NCBI GenBank assembly: GCA_937889545.1
Contig: CALAOT010000043.1
Coordinates: 1-44,006 of the forward strand
Source of the DNA: an uncultured Opitutaceae bacterium
GTDB lineage: Bacteria > Verrucomicrobiota > Verrucomicrobiia > Opitutales > Opitutaceae
Direction of reading: 5' to 3'
Length of the DNA: 44,006 nucleotides
Position 1 is the first letter of the stretch. Every line of letters begins with the position of its first letter. Shown piece after piece: positions 25,660-34,296 of the stretch. The position numbers and the translations under genes are program-made. The notes beneath the pieces are model-generated. The model did not search any database and was not told the origin of the DNA. It saw only the letters and a list, made by a program, of their open reading frames with translations.

Positions 25660-28600
25660 TGCTCGGCAGGAAGCGCTGGTAGGCAAACGACGCCAGGATC
25701 GCGATCACCGCGACGGCGAAGAGGGCGCCGACGCGGTAGAGCGCCTCGAGGCGCGCAAGGTCGTGGAGGAAGAGCTTGAGCAGGGCGACGCTCAGGAGCG
25801 CGATGGCGGCATAACGCACGCTCCGCTGCCGCTTCCATATGCCGGCGGACAGCAGGCCGAGCGCGAAGAGGGCCCACCCGATGGTGTAGGACATGTCGCG
25901 CGCGAAATTGCCGGAGAACTGGAAGGTGAGCGTGAACGCCCCGGGCAGCGTGAAGTAGTCGGCGATCTCGATGTTCAGGAGAATGAACGAGAGGATGACG
26001 CCAAGGGCATAGATCAGCGGCTGCGCGTTGACGCCGAGCACGTTCTGCCGGGGCGGGGCCAGCAGCCGTGCGCCCGCGAAGAGGGAGGCTATCGCCACGC
26101 CGTAGGCATAGAGGTACCAGTTGAACACGGCCGTGCCGCCGCGAACGTGGTATTCGAGGACCGCGGGGTTGAGCGCCAGCCGGACGAAGACGACGGCCAG
26201 CAGCACGGCGCCGGTGGCGCGCAGGCCCGGATGCGGGACGCGGTGGAAGAGCCACAGGAGCGCGGCGCCCTCGAGCGCCCATGCCACAGTGATCCACTGC
26301 CGGTCGAACTGGATCGGGAACACGAGCGTGATGAAGAACAGCGCCACGCCGCCGAACCACGCGAGCTGGCCGAGGCGCCTCGGGTTGTCCTCCGCCGCCG
26401 TGCGCAGGATGGCGGCAAGGCTGCAGAGCGGCGCCACCGCGAAGACCGCGGGCACCACGCCCAGAAAGCTGTTGGGCCATCCGGTCTTGATTGCCTGGTA
26501 GACCATCCAGAAGTGCGCCGGCCCGCTCAGCGCCGCCACGGCCCATGGCCCAGTCAGCCGGGCGCAGCCGCGCCGGAAGAGGAACGGGTAGGCGGCGAAC
26601 ACGGCGTAGAAGCCGGCATACCACGCCAGCGGCAGGCCCGGCGCCGCGGAGCTGAAATGGCGCACGTGCCAGACGTATTCCAGCGAGGCCGCGCCAGCCA
26701 GCGCGCAGGCCGGGAGCCATTCCACGGCGAGCAGCCGCGCCAGCCCGAGCGTGAGGATGACCAGGAGGAGCCCGAGGCCGAAGACGGCCGACGGGTCGGG
26801 CACGCCCAGCCGGGCGCACACCATGATCAAGAGCAAGAACGGAAGCAGCGAGGAGAACGCCGGAATCTGGCTCCTGGCATTTCCGAGGACGCCCGCCAGG
26901 CGCGGATCCGCTGCCGGCAGCCGGCTTCCGAGCCTGCGCGCGAGCCACAGGCCCGCGAAGAAGAAGAAGATCGAGAACCCGCCGATGACGAGCAGCAGCC
27001 CGGGCTCAAAGACGACGTCCGCGGACACCCGGAATATGCACATGCCGGTGGCCAGCAGCGTGAGCACGAGCACGGACGCCACGGCGGCGAGCGACGCGCT
27101 CAACACCGCCACGCCGACGGCGATCGCGTCGACCAGCAGGATGGCGGGCCAGATGAGCAGGGACACCGCCTCGAACCTGTAGATCGGAAACAGCAGCAGC
27201 AGCAGCGCGAGCGGGGCGAACAGCTGGTTCCACCACGACGGCGCCGCGGAGGCGCGGCGGCGCTCGAGCATCAGGGGAAACGCCGTGTGCAGCGCCGCAA
27301 AGAGCAGGCTGACCGCGAGCGCCCACGGCAGCAGGGCGTCGGTGAGGTTCCTGGCGGTCCAGACCGCAAGCAGCGCGAACACCGCCAGGCCCGCGGCCAG
27401 GTGGAGCCTCGACATGCGCTCATCCAGCCATGCCAGTCCAAGCAGGAGGGCATCGCTCGCGAAGATCAGGGTGAACAGCAGCCCGGGGCGGGCGCCCGCC
27501 GACGGATGCCCCATCAGGAAATAGGCGAATGCCAGGCCGAGGGCCGGCATTCCCACCGCCGCCCACAGGACGGGCGGCGTCGCCCGACCGAGCCGGCGGG
27601 CGGCGATGTAGACCAAGAAGTAGACCGCGCTGAAGACGAGGCACACGGCCACGACCACCGGCGCATGCTCCACGGCGAACGTGTTGGCCGCCCAGCGCGC
27701 GATGATGAAGGCGGAGATTCCCGCGGCCCCGGTGATCAGCTCGCCCAGGTTCTCCCTCCACGCCAGGATGAAGACGCACAGGCTCGTCAGGAGGACGAAG
27801 GTGAAGAACAGCCCAGGGCCCGCGGCACCGGGATGCTCGAGGAAGAAGAGCGCGAAGCAGAATGCGACCGCCGGCAGGGCGATCGCCGTGCGGCTGACCA
27901 CGGGCGAATCCCGGCCCAGGCGGCGCGCCGCCTCCGCCGCGCCGAGAAACAGCGCGCAGAACCCAAGGCACACGACCATCGCCGTGCCTGTCTTGCCGGG
28001 CACGTAGAATCTCTCGGCCCACGCGAACAGCATCAGCACCGTGCCGGCGGCGCCCAGGGGGACGAGATAGAGCCAGCCGCGGTGCAGCGCCACGGCGACG
28101 AGTCCCAACACGAGGATTGCGACGTAGCCGAACAGCCCGGCCGGGTTGTCGTGCCCCGTGTTGATCAGGATGGGCGTGAGAAAGCCGCCGAGGATGCCCA
28201 GGATCGCGACCACCTGCGCGTCCAGCCGAACGGCAATCACAAAGGCCGCCGCCGTGACCAGGGTCATCAGCAGGAACGTCGGCACGGGGCCAAAGAAGGA
28301 GAAGTGATAGATCGAGTTGCATGCGAACGTCACCGCGTAGAGCGACACGACGCCCGTGGCCGCCAGCGTCTGCCCCGTGATGCGGTATCTCTCGATCGGG
28401 ACCCTCAGTCCCCCGACGATCAGGCTGATTCCCAGGAGGAAGCCGAGCGCCACGCGCACCTCAGGCGGAATGAGGTCGTGCTCGAAGGAGTACTTGACGA
28501 AGAACGCGACGCCGAGAAACAGCGCGAGGCCGCCGAGCCAGGCGAAGAGCTTCGCGCCCATGAACTGCTCCCAGTTGATCGCGGGCCGGACAGGGGCCGG

Positions 28601-29023
28601 AGTGCCGCCGGCCGGGATGGGCGGGACTTCGAAGGACGCGGGGAGAAGCGGGGGTGGTTCGAAGACCCCGGGTTGCCCGACAGGGAGCGCCGGCGGGGCG
28701 GCGGCGGCGGGCATGGCGGCACGGGCCGGCTGCCGACGCACCTCGATGGCCGCCGGCTTCGCCGCGGGCTCCTTCTCCGGTGCGACAGGCCCGTCGGCCC
28801 TAGCCGACGCGGCGGCTTGCGTCCCCAGCTTCGACAGAACGACAGCCGAAAGGTCCCGCACCGTCACGTGCAGCGCCCTGATCTCATCCTCCTGGGAGCG
28901 GAGCCGGCTTTGGAGGACATCGAGATCGCCGTCATGCCTCAGGATCTTGATGATCACCCAGATCGGCAGGACCACCAGGACGGCGATCAGGTAGACAGCG
29001 AGCAGGACGAGAAGTGCGTTCAT
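25631..29023 (-). CDS. DUF2339-family large polytopic membrane protein
   Basis: Function unknown. The 1130-residue product has an N-terminal helix (LLVLLAVYLIAVLVVLPIWVII), then a coiled-coil-like stretch (DVLQSRLRSQEDEIRAL). A Pro/Ala-rich linker to about residue 155 follows. The DUF2339 start signature NWEQFMGAKLFAWLGGLALF comes next, and then more than twenty hydrophobic helices to the end. Length and order are typical of the family. The gene overlaps the DUF3999 gene at its 3' end. Upstream, codirectional, is a MarR regulator 91 bp away that may belong to the same transcript. A very long open frame on the opposite strand is a composition artefact. Confidence 0.88.
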   Translation of the reverse strand: MNALLVLLAVYLIAVLVVLPIWVIIKILRHDGDLDVLQSRLRSQEDEIRALHVTVRDLSAVVLSKLGTQAAASARADGPVAPEKEPAAKPAAIEVRRQPARAAMPAAAAPPALPVGQPGVFEPPPLLPASFEVPPIPAGGTPAPVRPAINWEQFMGAKLFAWLGGLALFLGVAFFVKYSFEHDLIPPEVRVALGFLLGISLIVGGLRVPIERYRITGQTLAATGVVSLYAVTFACNSIYHFSFFGPVPTFLLMTLVTAAAFVIAVRLDAQVVAILGILGGFLTPILINTGHDNPAGLFGYVAILVLGLVAVALHRGWLYLVPLGAAGTVLMLFAWAERFYVPGKTGTAMVVCLGFCALFLGAAEAARRLGRDSPVVSRTAIALPAVAFCFALFFLEHPGAAGPGLFFTFVLLTSLCVFILAWRENLGELITGAAGISAFIIARWAANTFAVEHAPVVVAVCLVFSAVYFLVYIAARRLGRATPPVLWAAVGMPALGLAFAYFLMGHPSAGARPGLLFTLIFASDALLLGLAWLDERMSRLHLAAGLAVFALLAVWTARNLTDALLPWALAVSLLFAALHTAFPLMLERRRASAAPSWWNQLFAPLALLLLLFPIYRFEAVSLLIWPAILLVDAIAVGVAVLSASLAAVASVLVLTLLATGMCIFRVSADVVFEPGLLLVIGGFSIFFFFAGLWLARRLGSRLPAADPRLAGVLGNARSQIPAFSSLLPFLLLIMVCARLGVPDPSAVFGLGLLLVILTLGLARLLAVEWLPACALAGAASLEYVWHVRHFSSAAPGLPLAWYAGFYAVFAAYPFLFRRGCARLTGPWAVAALSGPAHFWMVYQAIKTGWPNSFLGVVPAVFAVAPLCSLAAILRTAAEDNPRRLGQLAWFGGVALFFITLVFPIQFDRQWITVAWALEGAALLWLFHRVPHPGLRATGAVLLAVVFVRLALNPAVLEYHVRGGTAVFNWYLYAYGVAIASLFAGARLLAPPRQNVLGVNAQPLIYALGVILSFILLNIEIADYFTLPGAFTLTFQFSGNFARDMSYTIGWALFALGLLSAGIWKRQRSVRYAAIALLSVALLKLFLHDLARLEALYRVGALFAVAVIAILASFAYQRFLPSNEKTLPPQP

Positions 29024-29114
29024 AGCGCGTGGTCCGCCGGCTGTCGGACCGCTTCAGGCGATCCTGCAATCCGGCCTGCGCCGGCTGCCCCGCGCATGTG
29101 AGCCCCTGCTTTCA

Positions 29115-29531
29115 TCAGAGCGTGGCCACCGCGCTCGTGAGCTGCAGCAGAACCTTCTCGGCAGCCTCGCGGTTGGCTGCGCTCAGGACCGCATCCAGCG
29201 CCGCCAGCTTCCTCTCGTAGTCGATGCGGGCGGCCCCCCAGGCCGCCCGTCCCTTCGCACTCAACGCGACAACGTGCTGCCGGCGATCGCGGGGATTCGC
29301 GAGCTCCTTGAGCAGGCCCACCAGCTTCATCCTCTTCAGGAGACCCGTGACATTGGAGGGATCGACGATCAGGGCGCGGGCGAGGTCCGAGGCGCGCATG
29401 CCGGCCGGCTGGCCGGACAGAAGGTGGAGCACGTTGAACTGCGCGGCCGTCAGCGCGTGCGGCTTGAAGGTGCGCTGGGCCTCCTTTTGCAGGGCCTGGG
29501 CAGTCGCGAGGATCTGGAGGACGAGATGCAC
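29115..29531 (-). CDS. MarR-family transcriptional regulator
   Basis: Winged-helix regulator, 138 residues, the normal MarR size. Visible parts are the dimerisation helix, the recognition region LTAAQFNVLHLLSGQPAGMRASDLARAL, the DNA-contact stretch VDPSNVTGLLKRMKLVGLL and the wing ANPRDRRQHVVALSAKG. The start is GTG 29531; an ATG upstream is out of frame. Two inverted repeats just upstream are likely autoregulatory sites. It could control the following DUF2339/DUF3999 genes or the now truncated SulP gene upstream (inference). Confidence 0.9.
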   Translation of the reverse strand: MHLVLQILATAQALQKEAQRTFKPHALTAAQFNVLHLLSGQPAGMRASDLARALIVDPSNVTGLLKRMKLVGLLKELANPRDRRQHVVALSAKGRAAWGAARIDYERKLAALDAVLSAANREAAEKVLLQLTSAVATL

Positions 29532-29551
29532 GAAGGGGAGCGTGGCGCCAT

Positions 29552-29590
29552 TAGTTGATATGTCAACTATTTAATTGATGCTTCAACTAA
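29552..29590. promoter_or_regulatory. Two tandem inverted repeats, candidate MarR operators
   Basis: Repeat 1 is TAGTTGA (29552-29558), spacer TATG, TCAACTA (29563-29569), perfect. Repeat 2 is TTAATTGA (29571-29578), spacer TGCT, TCAACTAA (29583-29590), with one mismatch. Their centres are 20 bp apart, about two helical turns, so two dimers would bind on the same face. They begin 21 bp upstream of the marR GTG, which is typical of MarR autoregulation. Confidence 0.7.
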
Positions 29591-29774
29591 ACCGCTCTCT
29601 TCATGATGCGATTCAACTCCAGAATATTACCAATCTCCAGCCAAAGGCCCGGTTTGCCGCGCTGGAGGGCGGCGCAAGGGCAAGGGGCTGAGCCAATGAT
29701 GCTAACAGGTTAGGATCGCCTTAGCTGGCACAGACATCTAATCCTTGATGCCCCCCCGGAAGGTCGAGAGTGCT

Positions 29775-30050
29775 TCAACTTTCCAGAGCCCCATACCCCG
29801 ATGCGCCTATGAAGCCCCAAGCCCTTGGCGCTTCCTTCGCCCCTAGCGTGAACAGCCCGATAGCCGGAGCCGGGAATGGCATCCGCGCTCCGAATGGCAC
29901 GCTCGCCACGCCCAAGGCCAGCGCCAGCGGCAACGCGATGAACCCCACGGTCACGGCCGCCCGAATGTCTCCCGCGAGCTTCTCGCGGCTGTAACTGCTC
30001 AGCAACTCAAGGCTCCGCGGCGTGAATCGGCTCTGGAGAGGCGATTTCAT
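29775..30050 (-). pseudogene. Truncated N-terminus of a SulP-family anion transporter
   Basis: A 91-residue frame begins like a SulP permease: LSSYSREKLAGDIRAAVTVG then FIALPLALALGVAS, the first helix and its conserved approach. PAPAIGLFT follows, resembling the family's next segment. It then turns into unrelated sequence and stops. Intact SulP proteins have over 450 residues, so this is a remnant. No continuation is visible on either side. It lies between the MarR gene and the GH5-like gene. Confidence 0.65.
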
Positions 30051-30164
30051 CGCAATGTAGTCCAAAGGCCGAAGCGCCGACCTCCAGAAAAATCTCCCGG
30101 TTGATCAAGGGTTTTTGGCTTGGCTTCCGTGCTCCACGATGGGGCTTTTGTCCGATGGACCGCA

Positions 30165-32783
30165 CTACTCGAGCCAAATGCGCTCGATCAGGGCCCCGTG
30201 TACACCCCCCAGCTCGCTGGCTGCGATTCCAGGCCCAATCGAGACCAGGATGCTTTCTGCGCGATTCATGTCCATGGGGATGTCGGCGCCAATCGATGAC
30301 CAATAATGGACAAACACGGGATACCCGTGAGGGATGTTTGGGGAGCGGACCTTTCGCAGTGCGCTGACGGGAACCGAATAGGCGCCGAATCCGGGCTGGA
30401 CCGCCACGATTCCACCGTAGGCGATGCCGTCGGCGGTGATCAGCGCCAGCTGCAGCGGGCAGGCGTTGCCCGTCGCGGACTTGCCGTACACCACAATCGT
30501 GCGGGCGGCGCCAAGCCAGCGTCCCCTTCCGCCGATCTTGTCCTTGAAATAGAACCGGAACGAATGGTCGTGCTCCCCCTCGTCGAGACCCTGCACGTCA
30601 ACCGCCATGGCGCTCGTTCCCGGCCTGTCCGAGGGCACGATGTCGTACATCATGTCGCGATGGTCGGCTGTGATCTTTGCAGAGTCCGCGCCGGCATCGA
30701 ACAGCACGATCGGGGCGTCCTTGGGGACGACCCGAGCGGTCCAGGGTGAACCATAGAAATCCCAGTCTGTGGGATGTCCGGCGATCATTGAAGGGAAGGT
30801 TTCGGCAGCCCCCCGGGTTGTGACGGTGATGTGGTAGCGCAGGATGCCCTCACGAAGGGCTTCTCCCGGGATTGTCGCGGAATACTGGAAACCCGAGTCC
30901 CTTCTCATGACGAGAGTCATGACGCCCCGGTCGCCACGTGGCCCCCCTCCCGGCTGAACGCGCTTGTTGGAAGGGCTCCGCTGATCGACAACATACGGGG
31001 GTTGCGGCAGAAAAGCCACGAGCTCGACCTTGTCCACCGAGCCTGGGGACGCGACCTTGGCCGCGATGCGCAGGTCCTCGCCGCCGGTCACCTCGACAAT
31101 CGGGTCGTGGATGACGTATGTCCGGTCGATGGTCGGGCCAGGCGCGACGAATTCCTTCAGCGTTATTCGCCCCCACTTGTCGTTCGGGCCCCATTTTGAG
31201 ACGGCACCGCCCCGGGTGAGGAGGTAGGCGCCGGGCCGGACCCTGAGCGTGCCATCGTCGGCCTGCGCTTCGAACGGGTTTCCGTCGTTAAGACCCACGG
31301 CCTTGAAGCTCCCGCCCAGGTCGGGAAGGTCGATCCGCATCGGCCATTCATTCCAAGCGATGACCGAGACCTGCTTCGCTGGATTCGGCCTCTCGAACGG
31401 GTCCCGCACCCAGATCGCATCGGGCATCACCTCGAGCCTCCACACGCCGGAATCGAGGCGGTCCAGAAAATATGCGCCCTGGCCCGGATAGGAGACCACC
31501 GGCGAGCTTCCATAGCCCGCGACATGGGCCAAGTGGTCCGGAACGGGCGGCTTGGTCGAGGTCCGGTTGGAGTAGTAGAACTCGCCGTCCGTCGCCAGTT
31601 CGGAAAGGTCCTCCTCGTAGCTTACCCGGACGCCCTCAAACGACGTGTTGCCCGGGTATTCGCCGTAATCCTTGTAAAGGGGCACGCGCCGGAAAGCCTC
31701 GCCGGCCACCTTCATGCTCAGCGCCTTTTGCGGGGCGTAGGCCAGGTTGAGGTAGTGCGTCTGGTACTCCGTGTTGGCGCCCGCGATGTACATGGGGTCG
31801 TAGGCGAACTGGGTCGCGAACTGCGCCCCGGCCTTCCGGAACGTACGCGCCATCGCTGGATAGATGTACGACCTGCCAATGTCGGCGGAGTCGAACTCGT
31901 AGAAGATCCTGGCTTTGGTGCGGAATTTCGCATCGCCCGCAAACGGGATCGGGTAGTCGTCGACGTACGGGAGAAAATTGCCCCACTGCTCGTGGCCGGC
32001 GACGAGGTTGGAGGGATACCACTGGAAGGTGCCGCCCTGGACTCCCGCATCCAGGTACGCCTGGTAGACCGGGATCCCATGGCTCATGTTGTAGAATATG
32101 GGCTTCCGGCAGCCCGCGTCCCGGATCGCCTTGGCCATCGTATTGATATACTCAAGCGTCGGCGCGTACTCAAGGTGGCCCGGCTCGTTGCAGATCTCGA
32201 ACGCGATGATGTCCGGATCGTCCTTGTACGCCAAACCCGTGATCGGGTTCACATGGTCCATGAACTGCGTCAGGTAGCGCTCCTGGAGCGGCCAGGACTC
32301 CTTGTTCTCGAGGCAGCCCCGCTTTCCGTACTTCCTCGAGAACCCGTTCATCGGGTCGCCGCCCTCCGGGTACCCGTTGTCCCCGAACTGCATCGTGGTC
32401 AGGATGATCTTGATCCCGCGCTCCTTCAGCTTCGCCAGGAGATAGTCGAACGCGCGCACATGCTCGTTCACCACGAGGTTGCCATCCGGGTCGCTGATTT
32501 CCCGGTCCCAGACGTGCACGCGGTACGCATCGAATCCAAGGCGCGCGAAGTGGTAGGTGTCGGCGTCGATCGCCTTCTCGATGGGAATCCCGAGGCGCCG
32601 GTGCGCCCGGAAGGAGTAGGCGAACGGTGCGGTGTAATTGACGCCGAACAGCGCGATCTCCTTCTGGGTGGTCGTCCAGCGCATGATGCCGTTGCCATCG
32701 ACGAAGGTGCTGGGGGCATCCTCCGCCTGCAGGGACACGCCGAATCCAAGAACAAGGGCCAGGGTGCTGAAGGGGATCTTCAT
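30165..32783 (-). CDS. Secreted GH5-like (clan A) glycoside hydrolase
   Basis: Probable polysaccharide-cleaving enzyme; the specificity is not clear. The 872-residue product has a signal peptide (IPFSTLALVLGFGVSLQAE). A TIM-barrel catalytic domain follows (about 30-400), with FGVNYTAPF, RLGFDAYRVHVWD, the acid/base motif FEICNEPGH (Glu200) and the candidate nucleophile in RIFYEFDSAD (Glu296). The rest is beta-rich accessory domains ending near IERIWLE. ATG 32783 begins the signal peptide; no clear ribosome site precedes it. It is divergent from the GH43-like gene across a 303-bp region, and together with the GH50-like gene forms a glycan-degradation patch. Confidence 0.85.
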   Translation of the reverse strand: MKIPFSTLALVLGFGVSLQAEDAPSTFVDGNGIMRWTTTQKEIALFGVNYTAPFAYSFRAHRRLGIPIEKAIDADTYHFARLGFDAYRVHVWDREISDPDGNLVVNEHVRAFDYLLAKLKERGIKIILTTMQFGDNGYPEGGDPMNGFSRKYGKRGCLENKESWPLQERYLTQFMDHVNPITGLAYKDDPDIIAFEICNEPGHLEYAPTLEYINTMAKAIRDAGCRKPIFYNMSHGIPVYQAYLDAGVQGGTFQWYPSNLVAGHEQWGNFLPYVDDYPIPFAGDAKFRTKARIFYEFDSADIGRSYIYPAMARTFRKAGAQFATQFAYDPMYIAGANTEYQTHYLNLAYAPQKALSMKVAGEAFRRVPLYKDYGEYPGNTSFEGVRVSYEEDLSELATDGEFYYSNRTSTKPPVPDHLAHVAGYGSSPVVSYPGQGAYFLDRLDSGVWRLEVMPDAIWVRDPFERPNPAKQVSVIAWNEWPMRIDLPDLGGSFKAVGLNDGNPFEAQADDGTLRVRPGAYLLTRGGAVSKWGPNDKWGRITLKEFVAPGPTIDRTYVIHDPIVEVTGGEDLRIAAKVASPGSVDKVELVAFLPQPPYVVDQRSPSNKRVQPGGGPRGDRGVMTLVMRRDSGFQYSATIPGEALREGILRYHITVTTRGAAETFPSMIAGHPTDWDFYGSPWTARVVPKDAPIVLFDAGADSAKITADHRDMMYDIVPSDRPGTSAMAVDVQGLDEGEHDHSFRFYFKDKIGGRGRWLGAARTIVVYGKSATGNACPLQLALITADGIAYGGIVAVQPGFGAYSVPVSALRKVRSPNIPHGYPVFVHYWSSIGADIPMDMNRAESILVSIGPGIAASELGGVHGALIERIWLE

Positions 32784-33086
32784 GGGGGAGAGTAAAATCC
32801 TGCCGGGTCTCGCGAAAGTGCTACATTGCATCTATGAATTTCTCAATTGATCAAACTGTCTCGCAAGTTTCATCGAAGGCTCCGAACGTGCAGGGGGTAC
32901 CTGTCTGCAGAAGTGTGATTCGGCCGACAAATCGTCACGACCATCATGAGCCGTTCTAAATCATCAACCTGACCCTTTTCGCTGAGTCTTTCCGGCCGGG
33001 TCTCGGTTGATTACCCCGCAAGAAATTAGCTCTTCATTTGTTACAGAATTCACAGCCCCTTTTCGGTGAAATGTTCGGAGTAACTG
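32784..33086. other. Divergent promoter region between GH5-like and GH43-like genes (303 bp)
   Basis: No coding frame is convincing. The stretch is clearly more AT-rich than its surroundings, as expected for two divergent promoters. It contains an 8-bp palindrome TTGATCAA near 32850. A GGAG ribosome site with 6-bp spacing precedes the GH43-like ATG. I cannot assign -35/-10 boxes with confidence. Confidence 0.5.
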
Positions 33087-34184
33087 ATGGATTTGCCTAA
33101 GCACACATTCCTCGCGGTCGCTTTCCTCTTGGTGGGCGCCGGGCTCCCGACGACCGGCGCCCAAGGGCCAGATTCCGGGCTTGTGGAGGCAAAGCCCCTT
33201 TATCGCGACCCCGTTTTCGACGGCGCCGCCGACCCGGTCGTGCTCTGGAACCCGCACGTCCGCAAGTGGTGGATGTTCTACACCAACCGCCGCGCCAACA
33301 TGGCGGGACTCTCCGGGGTCGCCTGGGCGCATGGCACCCGCATCGGCATCGCCGAATCGGCCGACGGCGGGGCGCACTGGGCGTATGTCGGCACCGCGGA
33401 AATCGACCTGCCGCAGGATTTGGGCGGCCAGGAGCCGACCGAATGGGCACCCGAAGTCGTCACCGGACCCGATGGCGTGCATCACCTGTACATCGCCGTG
33501 GTTCCGGGGATCTTTGAGGACTGGCAGCATCCTAGGACGATCGTGCACCTCACGAGCCCGGATTTGCGCACCTAGCGCCACGCCCAGGCGCTCAAGCTGG
33601 CGTCCGACAGGGTGATCGACCCGTGCGTGCATCGGCTGGGCGACGGCACGTGGCGCATGTGGTACAACAACGAGCGCGACACCAAGTCCATGCACTTTGC
33701 CGACAGCCCCGACCTTGCCGTGTGGGTGGATCGCGGCAAGGCGTCCGATGTAAGCGGACGTCCAGGCGAAGGCCCATACGTCTTCGAGTGGAAGGGCCAC
33801 GGCTGGATGCTCGTGGATTTGTGGAAGGGCCTGGGGGTCTACCGCACCGATGATTTCCTGCACTGGCAGGCGCAGCCAAGCGACCTTCTGGGCGTGCCCG
33901 GCCACGGCCCGGACGACGCGGTGAACGGCGGGCACCCGGGCGTGGTCGTCAGCAGCGACAGGGTCTATTGCTTTTACTTCACCCACCCTGGGCGGGCGGG
34001 GACGATCAGCCCCGGGGACAAGAACCTCTTGTCGCTCCGGCGCAGCTCGATCCAGGTTGTGGAGCTAAAGGCGCAAGACGGCTGGCTCGCCTGCAACCGC
34101 GACGAACCGACCCACATTCGGCTGCTGCCGCCCGACGCGCGGGACGGCGCGGCGAAGTCTGACCATCATGCGACCGGTCTTTGA
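33087..34184 (+). pseudogene. GH43-like beta-propeller glycosidase gene interrupted by an in-frame TAG
   Basis: One frame of 366 codons has a single amber codon at 33573-33575. The N-terminal 162 codons give a signal peptide (HTFLAVAFLLVGAGLPTTGA), then VVLWNPHVRKWWMFYTN and GIAESADGGAHWAYVG. After the stop the same frame continues with VIDPCVHRLGDGTWRMWYNN, GRPGEGPYVFEWKGHGWML and YRTDDFLHWQ, all GH43/DUF377-like propeller blades. The interruption falls at SPDLRT-stop-RHAQA, where the family has Trp, so TGG changed to TAG is the simplest explanation. No frameshift is present. An intact protein would be about 365 residues, normal for the family. The stop could be a recent inactivation, a sequencing error or, less likely, suppressed. 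Confidence 0.82.
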
Positions 34185-34296
34185 ATGCCTGCTCGTCACC
34201 CCTAAGGCCTAGGACCTTGAGCCAAGCGATGCCCCTCGCGAGAATCCGGCAGCTATGCCCCCTCCCCTTGGCAGGCCCGCCAACCGAGTGGGCCGC

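Noticed and set aside
25154..29101. A 1315-codon plus-strand open frame
   Set aside because: It lies antisense to the DUF2339 and DUF3999 genes. Its Glu/Arg/Gln-rich composition is what GC-rich membrane-protein genes give on the opposite strand, and it shows no domain motifs.
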